Of a stretch of DNA of 64,000 bases, positions 56,225 to 64,000 are shown piece after piece (within the stretch, counting starts at the first letter, position 1; each line of letters opens with the position of its first letter). The notes beneath the pieces were generated by a model. It had not been told where the DNA came from. It did not search any database and saw nothing but the letters and a program-made list of their open reading frames with translations. This DNA comes from Paenibacillus kyungheensis (GTDB lineage Bacteria; Bacillota; Bacilli; Paenibacillales; Paenibacillaceae): contig NZ_CP117416.1 of NCBI RefSeq assembly GCF_028606985.1, positions 4,837,001 through 4,901,000 on the forward strand. Reading direction: 5' to 3'. Both the position numbers and the translations under genes were made by a program.

Positions 56225-57841
56225 TTACTGAGGATTCAATACTTCTTGTTCTACATCTTCCGGCCAGTGAATTACTACACCTGCTTCAAGCAACATCTCT
56301 TGATAGCGACTGACATGTTCTGTTGATTCGTAGACTTCACGCGGTGTAATACCTTGCTGAATCGCATAAGCGACTAGATATCCTGCGGACTCTCCGATAT
56401 TCCATTCCACCGGATGCAGACGATAGCAACCGCCAGCAATCTGAGTCATGCCAATATTTTTACAAGCGGGCAACAGATTTTTGACCCGTACCGGAATCAA
56501 TGATCCTAATGGAATTTCAAATGGATAGTTAGGAATATAGAATGTACGATGTGATTTGACAGTTGGATGTAGATCCAGTGAATAACTACCTACACCGATA
56601 CTATCTTCATATCGCTTGATTCCTTCTGCTCCGCGTAACTCTTTGCTTACATCATGCTCGGTAATCGTATATAACGCTTTGATCCGGCGAGATTCACGAA
56701 TATAAGGCGCTTTGGCAAGTCCATCGGCAGTCCCTAGAATATCACCACGCAAACGAATACCCGGGAAGCCTTTGCCTCCATCCAGACGTGGCGCTTCGGT
56801 CTGCAACCAGTACACTAATGAAAATGTAAGCTGGCGTGCACTTTCGAGGTTTTGGGTACGTTCGTAGATCGGCACACCTGTTACAGCCCCTGCATAATAA
56901 TCATTTTGCGCCCAGTTCAATAGACTAACTTCCTGAATCTGTTCACGAAGGGGTTGTTGCCAGATCGCCGGATCAATAATACGGCGATAATCCCATAATG
57001 ACGTTACCCCTTGATCATTTGGAAAAAGAGTAAATTCTTTTAACTTGGTCGTATCATTCGCATCAGAAGCATACCAGCTCAAAATCGGAAAGCGAGAAAA
57101 CGAAGGCATATATTCACGCCAGTAGTCATACTCGGCGGGCTTGTCGATTGTAAAATCTTCACCTTCTACATAATCTACTGCTGCTACATGAGTGATCGAC
57201 TGCATATCCAGTGGATCTGCATGTTCTAGAGCATGCGGTTCATTAGTGTCTGACTTCGATTCAGCTCCACTAACAAATTCTGTTCCCGATTGTGCCAACA
57301 GGTCGCCTTCTTCGGTAGCATCCAGATAGTATTGACCGATCAATTGCGTGTACTCACTTACTTTACCGACTGCTTGCGTATGACTTACAGTAACCGATAC
57401 GATATGGTCATATTCTGTAGCTACTTCCACAGGCACAGTATGATATAACACTTGAATACGCTGCGTATGCAGATACGGAGACATCATTTCGTGCAGTACA
57501 GCAAGTGCTATCTTAGGCTCATGAGCTAATCGACTCACCCAGCCGTTACCCGGATTCAAGATCGGATTGTTCATCGCTTCATCAGTTAATGGGTAGTTAC
57601 GACGATAATAATCGCGGACACGTTCACGAAATTCACGAAATGTCGCTGTTGCTCCAGTACGTTCGATCCAGCGATGTTCATCTGGCGGAACTGCTTGTGA
57701 TGTAAGCTGTCCACCTAACCAGTCAGTCGGTTCCGTTAAGGTGACTGTTAATCCTTGCTTGGCTGCGGCAAGAGCTGCCATACAGCCTCCTAGACCGCCA
57801 CCGATTACAACAACATCTGTTTGTCTGATTTGTTCTGTCAT
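56225..57841 (-). CDS. FAD-dependent oxidoreductase (PF12831-type)
   Basis: 538 residues, AAAGGAG before ATG. Dinucleotide-binding start VVVIGGGLGGCMAALAAAKQG (G14-G19) and TEPTDWLGGQLTSQAV, the signature of the FAD_oxidored family that includes putative glycan- or polyol-acting enzymes. YYLDATEEGDLLAQSG and the late AGGCYRLHPVEWNIGESAGYLVAYA bind FAD. Its start overlaps the stop of the DUF4127 gene by 4 bases, so both act together, probably on the solute taken up by the ABC importer upstream. Chemistry not known. Confidence 0.85.
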   Translation of the reverse strand: MTEQIRQTDVVVIGGGLGGCMAALAAAKQGLTVTLTEPTDWLGGQLTSQAVPPDEHRWIERTGATATFREFRERVRDYYRRNYPLTDEAMNNPILNPGNGWVSRLAHEPKIALAVLHEMMSPYLHTQRIQVLYHTVPVEVATEYDHIVSVTVSHTQAVGKVSEYTQLIGQYYLDATEEGDLLAQSGTEFVSGAESKSDTNEPHALEHADPLDMQSITHVAAVDYVEGEDFTIDKPAEYDYWREYMPSFSRFPILSWYASDANDTTKLKEFTLFPNDQGVTSLWDYRRIIDPAIWQQPLREQIQEVSLLNWAQNDYYAGAVTGVPIYERTQNLESARQLTFSLVYWLQTEAPRLDGGKGFPGIRLRGDILGTADGLAKAPYIRESRRIKALYTITEHDVSKELRGAEGIKRYEDSIGVGSYSLDLHPTVKSHRTFYIPNYPFEIPLGSLIPVRVKNLLPACKNIGMTQIAGGCYRLHPVEWNIGESAGYLVAYAIQQGITPREVYESTEHVSRYQEMLLEAGVVIHWPEDVEQEVLNPQ

Positions 57842-59385
57842 GATTGTTCTCCTTTGTGATCTTGTACCGATTGATGCGTACGAATCGATAACCCTACTTC
57901 AAACATACGATTCCATGGCATATAGCAATCTTGAATATCAATACGAACGCCATTTTCTTGCAAATGTTCCACAATAAATTGCTCCAAATGACTACGCACC
58001 ATTTCGGCAACATATCCTCGTTCACCGTCTAATTGAAATTTATCCAGACCTAATTCTTGGATCGGCCCATTGCTCAAATACTTACGTACTACCGAATCGT
58101 AGCCCAGATCTTCCACATACCGTAAGGCTAGAAAATCCATATGTTCTTGAGTAGCACCATACATACGGTAGATCATCGATTGTGCTATCACCGTACCTAA
58201 CGTATTAGAACTGGTATTCCATCCTGCATATCCTGCCAGTTGATACAGAATTCCACGCTGACGAAGCAAATCCAGTAATTCAAGATCGCCGCCATTGGCA
58301 TAAGCGATATCACCAATCGCTACAACAGCATCTGGATTACGATCCAATATGTAACCTGCATACTCGACCAGCTCTACAGTGGTTCGTTCTGTATCATAGT
58401 TAGCTGAAGGTGATCCTTGATAGACCGCTTCACCCATTTTCTCTCCTGCGGTGTTCAGCAGTAACAAGATATCTGCGCTTTGTTCGTCTGAAGCCACCAT
58501 GCCTCCTGCGGCAATAATCTGGTACTTCAATGTTTCATATAATCGGCGATCTTCATAAGCAGGAATAATAAACGCTCCGTTCACCGAACTAAAGCGAACA
58601 TAGACTTGCGGAATATGGTTACTTAACTGATTGATCATACGAGCAACCAGTGTACAACCTACTTCATCTGCTCCTGGATACATATAGACGCGTAATCCGA
58701 GACGTAATGCTCGAATACGTGTCCGCACTTCTTGTTGATCTCTAGCTGTATAGCCATAAGGAGCTGAATCGTCTTGCGGGAAAATCAGAAAATCGATCAC
58801 ACCTTGCTCTACATAATCCAGTGCCAATCGATTGATTTCTCGATTTACTGCACGCCGACCTAGATAATCATCCAGTACCTCTTGTGGCAAACGGCTATTG
58901 ATATCATCCAGTTCTTGCTGTTCTTCTGTCGTTAATGTGTGCTCTTCACCATAATGTTCTAGATATCCTTTGCGGAAAATTTCTCGTCCCCAATCGGCAT
59001 AATAATCCGGCTCTTCATCAGAAGAAGAGTATTGCGGACATCGCATAATCAGTTGAAAAGCAAACAATTTGAGTGATGGATTCTGCTCTTTCAGTTGTTT
59101 TAATTGATCAAGCCGGCGTGTTAGCTCATCCATATCTAGTTCGTGCAGACGGGAAGGAACAATTCCACCATATAGCAATGTATCTAATGCAATCACTGCT
59201 CCGTCAGCCGATTGACATTCCAGCTTGGTCCATGTCCACAAGCGCTGTGTATCTGCGGCAATCTTTTTGCGACCCATCCATTCATGAGGCGGACGGACAG
59301 CCTGATAAGAGGTTCCTCGTGTCAGTTCATAAGGAAAATGATAATTACAAGGTCTTTCGTCTAAAGGTACAATCACCAATTTCAT
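57838..59385 (-). CDS. DUF4127 family protein
   Basis: 515 residues, AAAGGAG before ATG. MKLVIVPLDERPCNYHFP is the strongly conserved DUF4127 opening; later ALDTLLYGGIVPSR, FLIFPQDDSAPYG, MYPGADEVGC and IAYANGGD. The acidic and His/Asp-rich conserved loops suggest a metal-dependent or sugar-acting enzyme, but no function is established that I know. Coupled to the FAD oxidoreductase by ATGA overlap. The 494-base gap to the ABC genes holds structured element B. Confidence 0.85.
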   Translation of the reverse strand: MKLVIVPLDERPCNYHFPYELTRGTSYQAVRPPHEWMGRKKIAADTQRLWTWTKLECQSADGAVIALDTLLYGGIVPSRLHELDMDELTRRLDQLKQLKEQNPSLKLFAFQLIMRCPQYSSSDEEPDYYADWGREIFRKGYLEHYGEEHTLTTEEQQELDDINSRLPQEVLDDYLGRRAVNREINRLALDYVEQGVIDFLIFPQDDSAPYGYTARDQQEVRTRIRALRLGLRVYMYPGADEVGCTLVARMINQLSNHIPQVYVRFSSVNGAFIIPAYEDRRLYETLKYQIIAAGGMVASDEQSADILLLLNTAGEKMGEAVYQGSPSANYDTERTTVELVEYAGYILDRNPDAVVAIGDIAYANGGDLELLDLLRQRGILYQLAGYAGWNTSSNTLGTVIAQSMIYRMYGATQEHMDFLALRYVEDLGYDSVVRKYLSNGPIQELGLDKFQLDGERGYVAEMVRSHLEQFIVEHLQENGVRIDIQDCYMPWNRMFEVGLSIRTHQSVQDHKGEQS

Positions 59386-59410
59386 TTGGGATAGACTCCT
59401 TTGAGTTACA

Positions 59411-59580
59411 CTGCTTTGGGAACGATATCTTGCTTGTCGTCGCTGGTAAAGATGGATATCTTGATTTGACTGCTGGGCAGTCGATATCCATCTTAGGTGT
59501 ATGCTTACGAAGTAGTTTTCTAAAGAAAACTTGTAAAGCGAGCGCTTCGCTCTTTCAGCATGATATCGTTCCCTTCGCTC
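59411..59580 (+). repeat. Structured intergenic element, copy B
   Basis: An outer 12-bp stem GGGAACGATATC (59418-59429) pairs with GATATCGTTCCC (59562-59573). Inside, AAGATGGATATC (59449-59460) pairs perfectly with GATATCCATCTT (59483-59494), capped by GACTGC-TGG-GCAGTC, with a 7-base bulge on the 5' side. A third hairpin AGTTTTCT/AGAAAACT (59513-59530) is an insertion relative to copy A. GCGAGCGCTTCGCTCTTTCAG and TCGTTCCCTTCGCT match copy A. The inner stem sequences differ from copy A at nearly every position but are paired in both, which is covariation at the level of architecture. Confidence 0.65.
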
Positions 59581-59879
59581 AGAGTAAGCTCGGCAATTTT
59601 CTATTTGGTGGGGCAGGAAAAGATGGACTGCTTGTTGTAAAGTTACTTTTTTTGTTTTAAGGAATAGTTATAAAAGAAATAGTTTATTTTAAAGAAAAGA
59701 GATAGTTGAAAATGAATATTTGAAATAGAGCTTATTTTATTAAAAAGTATAGTGTTGATAAAATTTTCACTTGGAAATTATCAAAATTCTTTTCCACTTT
59801 AACGCTATCACTTTTGATTAAGATATGCTTTCAGCAAGATTCTTGATAGTGGATCGTTTATATAGGTGTATTAATTTTG
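59581..59879. other. AT-rich interval after element B
   Basis: It shares TTTTCTATTTGG (about 59597-59608) with the 3' flank of copy A. Farther on, TTGATAA ... TTATCAA-like arms (about 59754-59782) could form a weak hairpin that ends the ABC transcript on the minus strand. Nothing else recognisable. Confidence 0.4.
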
Positions 59880-60761
59880 TTATCCTTTCACGGCTCCTGC
59901 TAAGCCTTCCATGTAGTAGCGTTGGGTGAACAGGAATACGACGATGATTGGGATTACGGAAATGATGGTTCCTGCGGCGATCCAGCCGAAGTTGTAGGAA
60001 AATTGTCCGTTAAGATATGTTAGTGCTGATGCTAATGGGTATTTTTCGGGATCATCTAGCACAACAATTGGCCACAGGAAATTGTTCCAGAATGCCATCA
60101 CTTCGAGTAGCATAATCACGGCAATGCCCGGTTTGACGAGTGGTAATACCAGTTGCCACCAGATGCGTAATTCAGATGCACCGTCCATTTTACCGGAGTC
60201 TCGAATTTCAGTCGGAATCGTTAAGAACGTCTGGCGCATTAAGAAAATATTAAATACCGATACTGCCGCAGGTAGTACTACACCTAGATACGTATTACCT
60301 AGATTCATCCATTGGATCGTTAAGTAATGCACGATCATTGCAGTAGATGATGGAATAATCATCGTAGCAATCAGCAGGGTAAACACCATATCTCTACCTT
60401 TAAACCGGAATACAGCTAACGGATAAGCCGTCATACAGGACAGAACAATATTAAATACAACACCCATCACTGTAATAATGACCGTATTCATAATGTATTT
60501 AGGAAAGTTCATAAAGTTCCACACTTGCGCATAATTGCCGAAATTAATAAACGTCGGGAAAATCGCAGGTGGATTGGAAAATACATTACGACCTGGCATT
60601 AGCGATACACTGAGCAACCAGAGAAAAGGGCCGGTCATAAACAGCGCCAAAGCAATCAGCAAAATATACGTAATCGTATATCGAAATCCTTTTTTCCATT
60701 TACGTGCTTGCGGACTGGGCGTTTTGTAATTAGGTTTGGTATTTATCGTTGGATTATTCAT
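59880..60761 (-). CDS. Sugar ABC permease, MalG/CUT1 type (third importer)
   Basis: 293 residues, start overlapping the previous stop by one base. Six helices; EAA loop EIRDSGKMDGASELRIWWQLVLPLVKP; C-terminus YYMEGLAGAVKG. The first alanines of the EAA motif are replaced (RDSGKMDGAS), as in many CUT1 permeases. Pairs with the permease immediately upstream. Confidence 0.92.
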   Translation of the reverse strand: MNNPTINTKPNYKTPSPQARKWKKGFRYTITYILLIALALFMTGPFLWLLSVSLMPGRNVFSNPPAIFPTFINFGNYAQVWNFMNFPKYIMNTVIITVMGVVFNIVLSCMTAYPLAVFRFKGRDMVFTLLIATMIIPSSTAMIVHYLTIQWMNLGNTYLGVVLPAAVSVFNIFLMRQTFLTIPTEIRDSGKMDGASELRIWWQLVLPLVKPGIAVIMLLEVMAFWNNFLWPIVVLDDPEKYPLASALTYLNGQFSYNFGWIAAGTIISVIPIIVVFLFTQRYYMEGLAGAVKG

Positions 60762-61648
60762 CAGTACGTTTGCACACCGCCTTTCTTGTTCAGACGGAAC
60801 ACCAGTATACTCAAGATACCGACGATCACACTTACAATCAGACCAAGTGCTGACGCATAACCAAAGTTAAATTGCACCAATCCTTTTTGATAAATATACA
60901 GACTGGACGTCAAAGTAGCCGTTCCCGGGCCACCTTTACCATTGGTTAGTACAAACACTTCATCAAATACACGAATAGCCCCCATTAACGAGATTAATGT
61001 ACAAAATAAAATATGCGGACGCAGTAAAGGGATTGTAATCCGGTAAATGGTCTGCCAGCGACTTGCTCCATCGATCATCGATGCTTCATACAGATCGGTT
61101 GGAATGGATTGAAGTCCAGCCAGATACAGCATCATATAATAGCCAAGCCCTTTCCACATCGTAATAAACATAATGACATACAATGCTGTGTTACTACTGG
61201 ACAACCAGCCAACTTGCTCTTGAATAACACCCAATTGAATCAACGCATAATTGATTACACCATTACTGCTAAATAACCAGCTCCACATCAGCGCGACCGC
61301 CACCATTGAGGTGACGACCGGGATATAATACGCTGCGCGAAAAGCTTTAATTAATGGAATTCGGCTATTGACCAGAATAGCCATCAAGATCGAAATAATC
61401 TGAATAATCGGTACAATCAACACATACACCATTGAATTCCATAACGAAGCCAAAAAACTTTTATCTTGAAAAGCTGTTACATAATTGTCTAGACCTACAT
61501 AATGCGTTTCTCCAATGACCGAATAATCGGTTAAAGATAACGGAAGTCCGTATACAATTGGCCATAACACGAATACAGCGACAATTAGCAGTCCAGGAGC
61601 CATAAATGCCCATGCGGCAAATGTTTCTGTTCTCATCCATTTCTTCAT
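60761..61648 (-). CDS. Sugar ABC permease, MalF/CUT1 type (third importer)
   Basis: 295 residues, AGGCGGTGG before ATG. Six helices; EAA loop DLYEASMIDGASRWQTIYRITIPLLRP; GKGGPGTATLTSSLYIYQKG downstream. No ATPase gene in the operon. Confidence 0.92.
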   Translation of the reverse strand: MKKWMRTETFAAWAFMAPGLLIVAVFVLWPIVYGLPLSLTDYSVIGETHYVGLDNYVTAFQDKSFLASLWNSMVYVLIVPIIQIISILMAILVNSRIPLIKAFRAAYYIPVVTSMVAVALMWSWLFSSNGVINYALIQLGVIQEQVGWLSSSNTALYVIMFITMWKGLGYYMMLYLAGLQSIPTDLYEASMIDGASRWQTIYRITIPLLRPHILFCTLISLMGAIRVFDEVFVLTNGKGGPGTATLTSSLYIYQKGLVQFNFGYASALGLIVSVIVGILSILVFRLNKKGGVQTY

Positions 61649-61711
61649 GTTCGTCCACCGCCTTTAAAGGGTCCGTCTTTGGTTAGGTTGCTGATCTGCT
61701 TGCATAGCCCT

Positions 61712-62986
61712 TTAGTTTTGCGACAGAATTTGGTTTACTTCTTGTTCAGCTTCTGTCAATCCTTGTTTAGGGTCTTTCCCATTCATAAAGATTTCTTGCA
61801 ATTGACGTGCAATCGCCGAGTTCACATCACCAGCATTCGGTACACCGACCATATAATCGACTGCTTTATCCAAACTTTCAGCAGAGACCACTTTGGCTTC
61901 GGATTCTAATGTGCCATCATTTTCAGTAAAGAAGGAATCTTTGATCGATTCTTTGGTACTTGGCAATGTATTTGCTGCTTTAGCAAATGCGGTCTGGTTG
62001 GTCGCATTGGTCAAAAATTTCGCAAATTCAGCTGCTTGTTCTGCATTCGCTGATTTTAAAGGAACCACCACATTCATCGTATTCGACAAACGCACATCAG
62101 CTTTCCCTGTAGGAAGTGGAACAGCAATCGTATTTTTATATACATCTGGTGCTGATGTTTTGATAAAATTAATAAAAGTAGGGCCTGCAATTTCAAAAGC
62201 GGTCTGTTCACTGGAATAGTATTGAATCTGCTTATCAAAGTTAGCATCTTCTTTGACCAGTACGCCTTCTTGGATCAATCCTTGCATTTTCTGAATTAAA
62301 GCTAGGGTAGCAGGCGTATTAAATGCTGCTGCTGTTTTGTCGTCGTTTAAGATTGAAATGCCTTCAACCGGGAACATTCTAGCTGCAAATGTAGTTGCAT
62401 ATCCAGTGGCTCCTGTTTTGGCTTTGATCTGACGGGACCATTCATTGAGCTCATCACGCGTTTTTGGCGGATTTTTGGGATCAAGCCCTGCTTGCTTCAC
62501 CAGACGAGTGTTCATAAATAACACTTCTGTTCCGGTATACCACGGCAATGCATAGGCTTTGTTATCAAATACCGTCGAATTAAAAATACCATCAAAATAT
62601 GATTTTTTCTCATCATCGCTCATCCATTGTCCTAGATCAGCAAGTGCACCTTTAGAAGCCATTTGATTAGCAAATTCTGTATTTAAATTTACAACATCAG
62701 GTACGTTACCACTTGCGATTCCGGTTAATAACTTATTAGAAATGGCATCATATGGATAATCGCTCCATTCTACAGTTACCCCAGGGTGACTTTTTTGGTA
62801 TTCTGATATTAAGCCATTAAAATAGTCATTGAACGTAGGTTGAAGAGCAATCGTCCAGAACTTCAATGTAACTTTGCCATCTTGTGCCTCATTATCTTTG
62901 GCGTCTGAACCACATGCACTGAGTAAAGATACAAATAATGCAGCGAGTAGACATACTGACATCCAACTTCTAAATTTCTTTTTCAC
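61712..62986 (-). CDS. Sugar-binding lipoprotein of third CUT1 importer
   Basis: 424 residues from GTG 62986, 9 bases after GAGAGGA; the ATG 62995 abuts that site and longer readings have none. Signal peptide with lipobox LLSAC (C24). Family 1 fold: VTLKFWTIALQPTFNDYFNGL, VPDVVNLNTEFANQMASKGAL, LPWYTGTEVLFMNTRLVKQAGLDP. Substrate unknown; the DUF4127 and FAD oxidoreductase genes downstream probably process it. Confidence 0.9.
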   Translation of the reverse strand: MKKKFRSWMSVCLLAALFVSLLSACGSDAKDNEAQDGKVTLKFWTIALQPTFNDYFNGLISEYQKSHPGVTVEWSDYPYDAISNKLLTGIASGNVPDVVNLNTEFANQMASKGALADLGQWMSDDEKKSYFDGIFNSTVFDNKAYALPWYTGTEVLFMNTRLVKQAGLDPKNPPKTRDELNEWSRQIKAKTGATGYATTFAARMFPVEGISILNDDKTAAAFNTPATLALIQKMQGLIQEGVLVKEDANFDKQIQYYSSEQTAFEIAGPTFINFIKTSAPDVYKNTIAVPLPTGKADVRLSNTMNVVVPLKSANAEQAAEFAKFLTNATNQTAFAKAANTLPSTKESIKDSFFTENDGTLESEAKVVSAESLDKAVDYMVGVPNAGDVNSAIARQLQEIFMNGKDPKQGLTEAEQEVNQILSQN

Positions 62987-63095
62987 AATCTTCATTCCTC
63001 TCGTGTGGCAGTTATACTTTCTACGACCATCATGTAATATGTAAGATATCGCGGTGTTGATGCCAGAAACAGGCACCGTTCTACCTATGACACGA

Positions 63096-63156
63096 ATTAT
63101 AGCAAAACTAAATGTAACAAAAAAGGGATAGATAGGAATTAAAAGGTAATCCTTTT
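63096..63156 (-). promoter_or_regulatory. Promoter of the third CUT1 operon
   Basis: Minus-strand TGCTATAAT (63104-63096) is an extended -10. Upstream, AAAAGG-TAAT-CCTTTT (63141-63156) is an inverted repeat at about 50-65 bases before the start site, a possible activator site. Confidence 0.45.
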
Positions 63157-63208
63157 GTAATTAATTGTTTTTTTCTTACTAAATATGTGTAAAAGAAGGT
63201 GAATGTCT

Positions 63209-63706
63209 ATGCAACCAGGATCGATTATATTGACCGGTATTATTGTAGTAGCCGTGGTTGCTGTTGCTGTTGTTCTCTGGATTGTTTTCCCTCTCAAAAA
63301 GGTAACGATACATCCGGCAGATCCTATATTGCCAGCTCAAGAACCACAACCAGATCACACAACACAAGAGCATCCAGCGCATCATCCCAATATTGTAGAT
63401 TTATCTGCTTTTCGTGAACGCAAACATCTGACATCAGAACAAAAACATTCTGCTAAATCTGCTGATATCCAACCTAAAGATACAACTGTACCACCGGTAT
63501 CTATTCCTCCCAAATTAGCAACTGTTCGCAATCTACATCAACCCAAGCAAGTCCAATCTTTTTCCAGTGGACGACTTCAAAAATGCTCGTATTGCAAAAA
63601 AGATGTCAAACACCTCACTTTTTATGCTAATGACAATGGTGGATTGGTAGGCGTCTGCAAAGACTGTGAACATATTGCCAAACGCCAAGATTTGCTCCCT
63701 TTATAA
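63209..63706 (+). CDS. Membrane-anchored protein with C-terminal zinc-ribbon-like motif
   Basis: 165 residues from ATG 63209, better spaced from AAGAAGGTG than ATG 63203. One N-terminal helix (about 6-28), then a Pro/His/Gln-rich linker of about 90 residues, then CSYCKKDVKHLTFYANDNGGLVGVCKDC near the end, a CxxC ... CxxC metal-binding pair. Family and function not recognised. Confidence 0.65.
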   Translation: MQPGSIILTGIIVVAVVAVAVVLWIVFPLKKVTIHPADPILPAQEPQPDHTTQEHPAHHPNIVDLSAFRERKHLTSEQKHSAKSADIQPKDTTVPPVSIPPKLATVRNLHQPKQVQSFSSGRLQKCSYCKKDVKHLTFYANDNGGLVGVCKDCEHIAKRQDLLPL

Positions 63707-63927
63707 ACGTAAGATGTAAGGCTGAAATTCTATGAATGTATAACCGCTGATTGCTGTGAAAATAGCTTTGCTATTTCTTGCGATTGTATTTATTTTCCAA
63801 TTACACAGAAATAGTCTTGCGACTCTTTTATGAATACGCTATTATTTAGAAATAGTTGTCATGTTCGGATAGATGTGGGTATTGTCATAACATTGATTTT
63901 AATACCGTTACTAATGTGGAGGTCATG
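63707..63927. other. Intergenic region with small hairpin
   Basis: GAAATAGCAAAGCTATTTTC-type arms (AAATAGC/GCTATTT, about 63761-63777) and GTC-TTGC-GAC (63813-63822) are visible, with AAATAG repeated three times. No clear relation to elements A and B. The promoter of the next gene should lie here. Confidence 0.35.
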
Positions 63928-64000
63928 ATGAGTAAGTATCAATTTATATGGAGCGAAGGTGTATTAGGCTACGGTGGGACAACATCTCTCGGCATGATCG
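63928..64000 (+). CDS. Unidentified protein, N-terminus only
   Basis: ATG 63928, 5 bases after GGAGG (an ATG at 63925 is too close). The 24 visible codons read MSKYQFIWSEGVLGYG and on, open to the window edge. Too short to assign. Confidence 0.55.
   Translation, partial: MSKYQFIWSEGVLGYGGTTSLGMI

Noticed and set aside
63720-63860. Possible third copy of the structured element (GTCTTGCGACTCTTTTATGAATACGC resembles the 3' block)
   Set aside because: Only a loose pattern match; the long inner stem and outer pairing are missing.

Overview
The window looks like chromosomal DNA of a low-GC, spore-former-type Firmicute, most likely Paenibacillus or a close relative. This is inferred from AT-rich intergenic DNA, AGGAGG-type ribosome binding sites with frequent GTG/TTG starts, Bacillus-type regulatory RNAs (a pbuE-class adenine riboswitch, GlcT/LicT RAT antiterminators), CcpA cre sites overlapping promoters, PadC/PadR, KimA and three CUT1 sugar ABC importers that lack their own ATPase. 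No rRNA, tRNA, CRISPR array, insertion sequence or prophage was seen.

Layout. 1-3.2 kb: the start of pbuE (minus strand) behind an adenine riboswitch, then a GlcT-type antiterminator and an N-acetylglucosamine-type EIICB, with the RAT/terminator switch in front of the regulator gene itself. 3.3-9.1 kb: DUF4385 protein, MerR-methyltransferase fusion, short class III hybrid-cluster protein with an FNR-like site, MATE exporter, secreted stalk-domain protein. 9.2-18.2 kb: a fructan locus with secreted levanase-type GH32, cytoplasmic GH32, LplABC-like importer and divergent LacI regulator. 18.3-28 kb: second stalk-domain paralogue, the potassium importer KimA, two EamA exporters (one facing a MocR/PdxR-type regulator) and a tandem pair of small secreted proteins. 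28-35.5 kb: GNAT, a parS-like 16-mer, TRM11-type methyltransferase, GpmA, DUF2252, an amidohydrolase, and an MFS exporter with MarR and two identical operators. 35.6-38.7 kb: second CUT1 importer. 39-42.4 kb: split sigma factor pair (SigO/RsoA-like), a dCache-HAMP-GGDEF cyclase and a RelE/Phd toxin-antitoxin module. 42.5-48.4 kb: nucleoside hydrolase and a complete aryl-beta-glucoside regulon (EIIBCA, LicT, GH1) with two RATs and two cre sites. 48.4-56.2 kb: glycosyltransferase, TM2 protein, APH-type kinase, orphan LacI, padC/padR, aldo/keto reductase, DUF2179-type membrane protein and a second split-sigma-like pair with overlapping genes. 56.2-63.1 kb: an apparent catabolic cluster of FAD oxidoreductase, DUF4127 protein and a third CUT1 importer. 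The right edge has a small zinc-ribbon membrane protein and the start of an unidentified gene.

The best candidates for undescribed biology are: (i) two independent split (two-polypeptide) sigma-factor-like pairs 16 kb apart; (ii) two copies of an intergenic structured element (about 21531-21650 and 59411-59580) whose 12-14 bp stems differ in sequence but are perfectly paired in each copy, next to a conserved 3' segment; (iii) the DUF4127/FAD-oxidoreductase/ABC cluster; (iv) a parS-like site with one mismatch. All calls come from reading sequence; no database search was possible.
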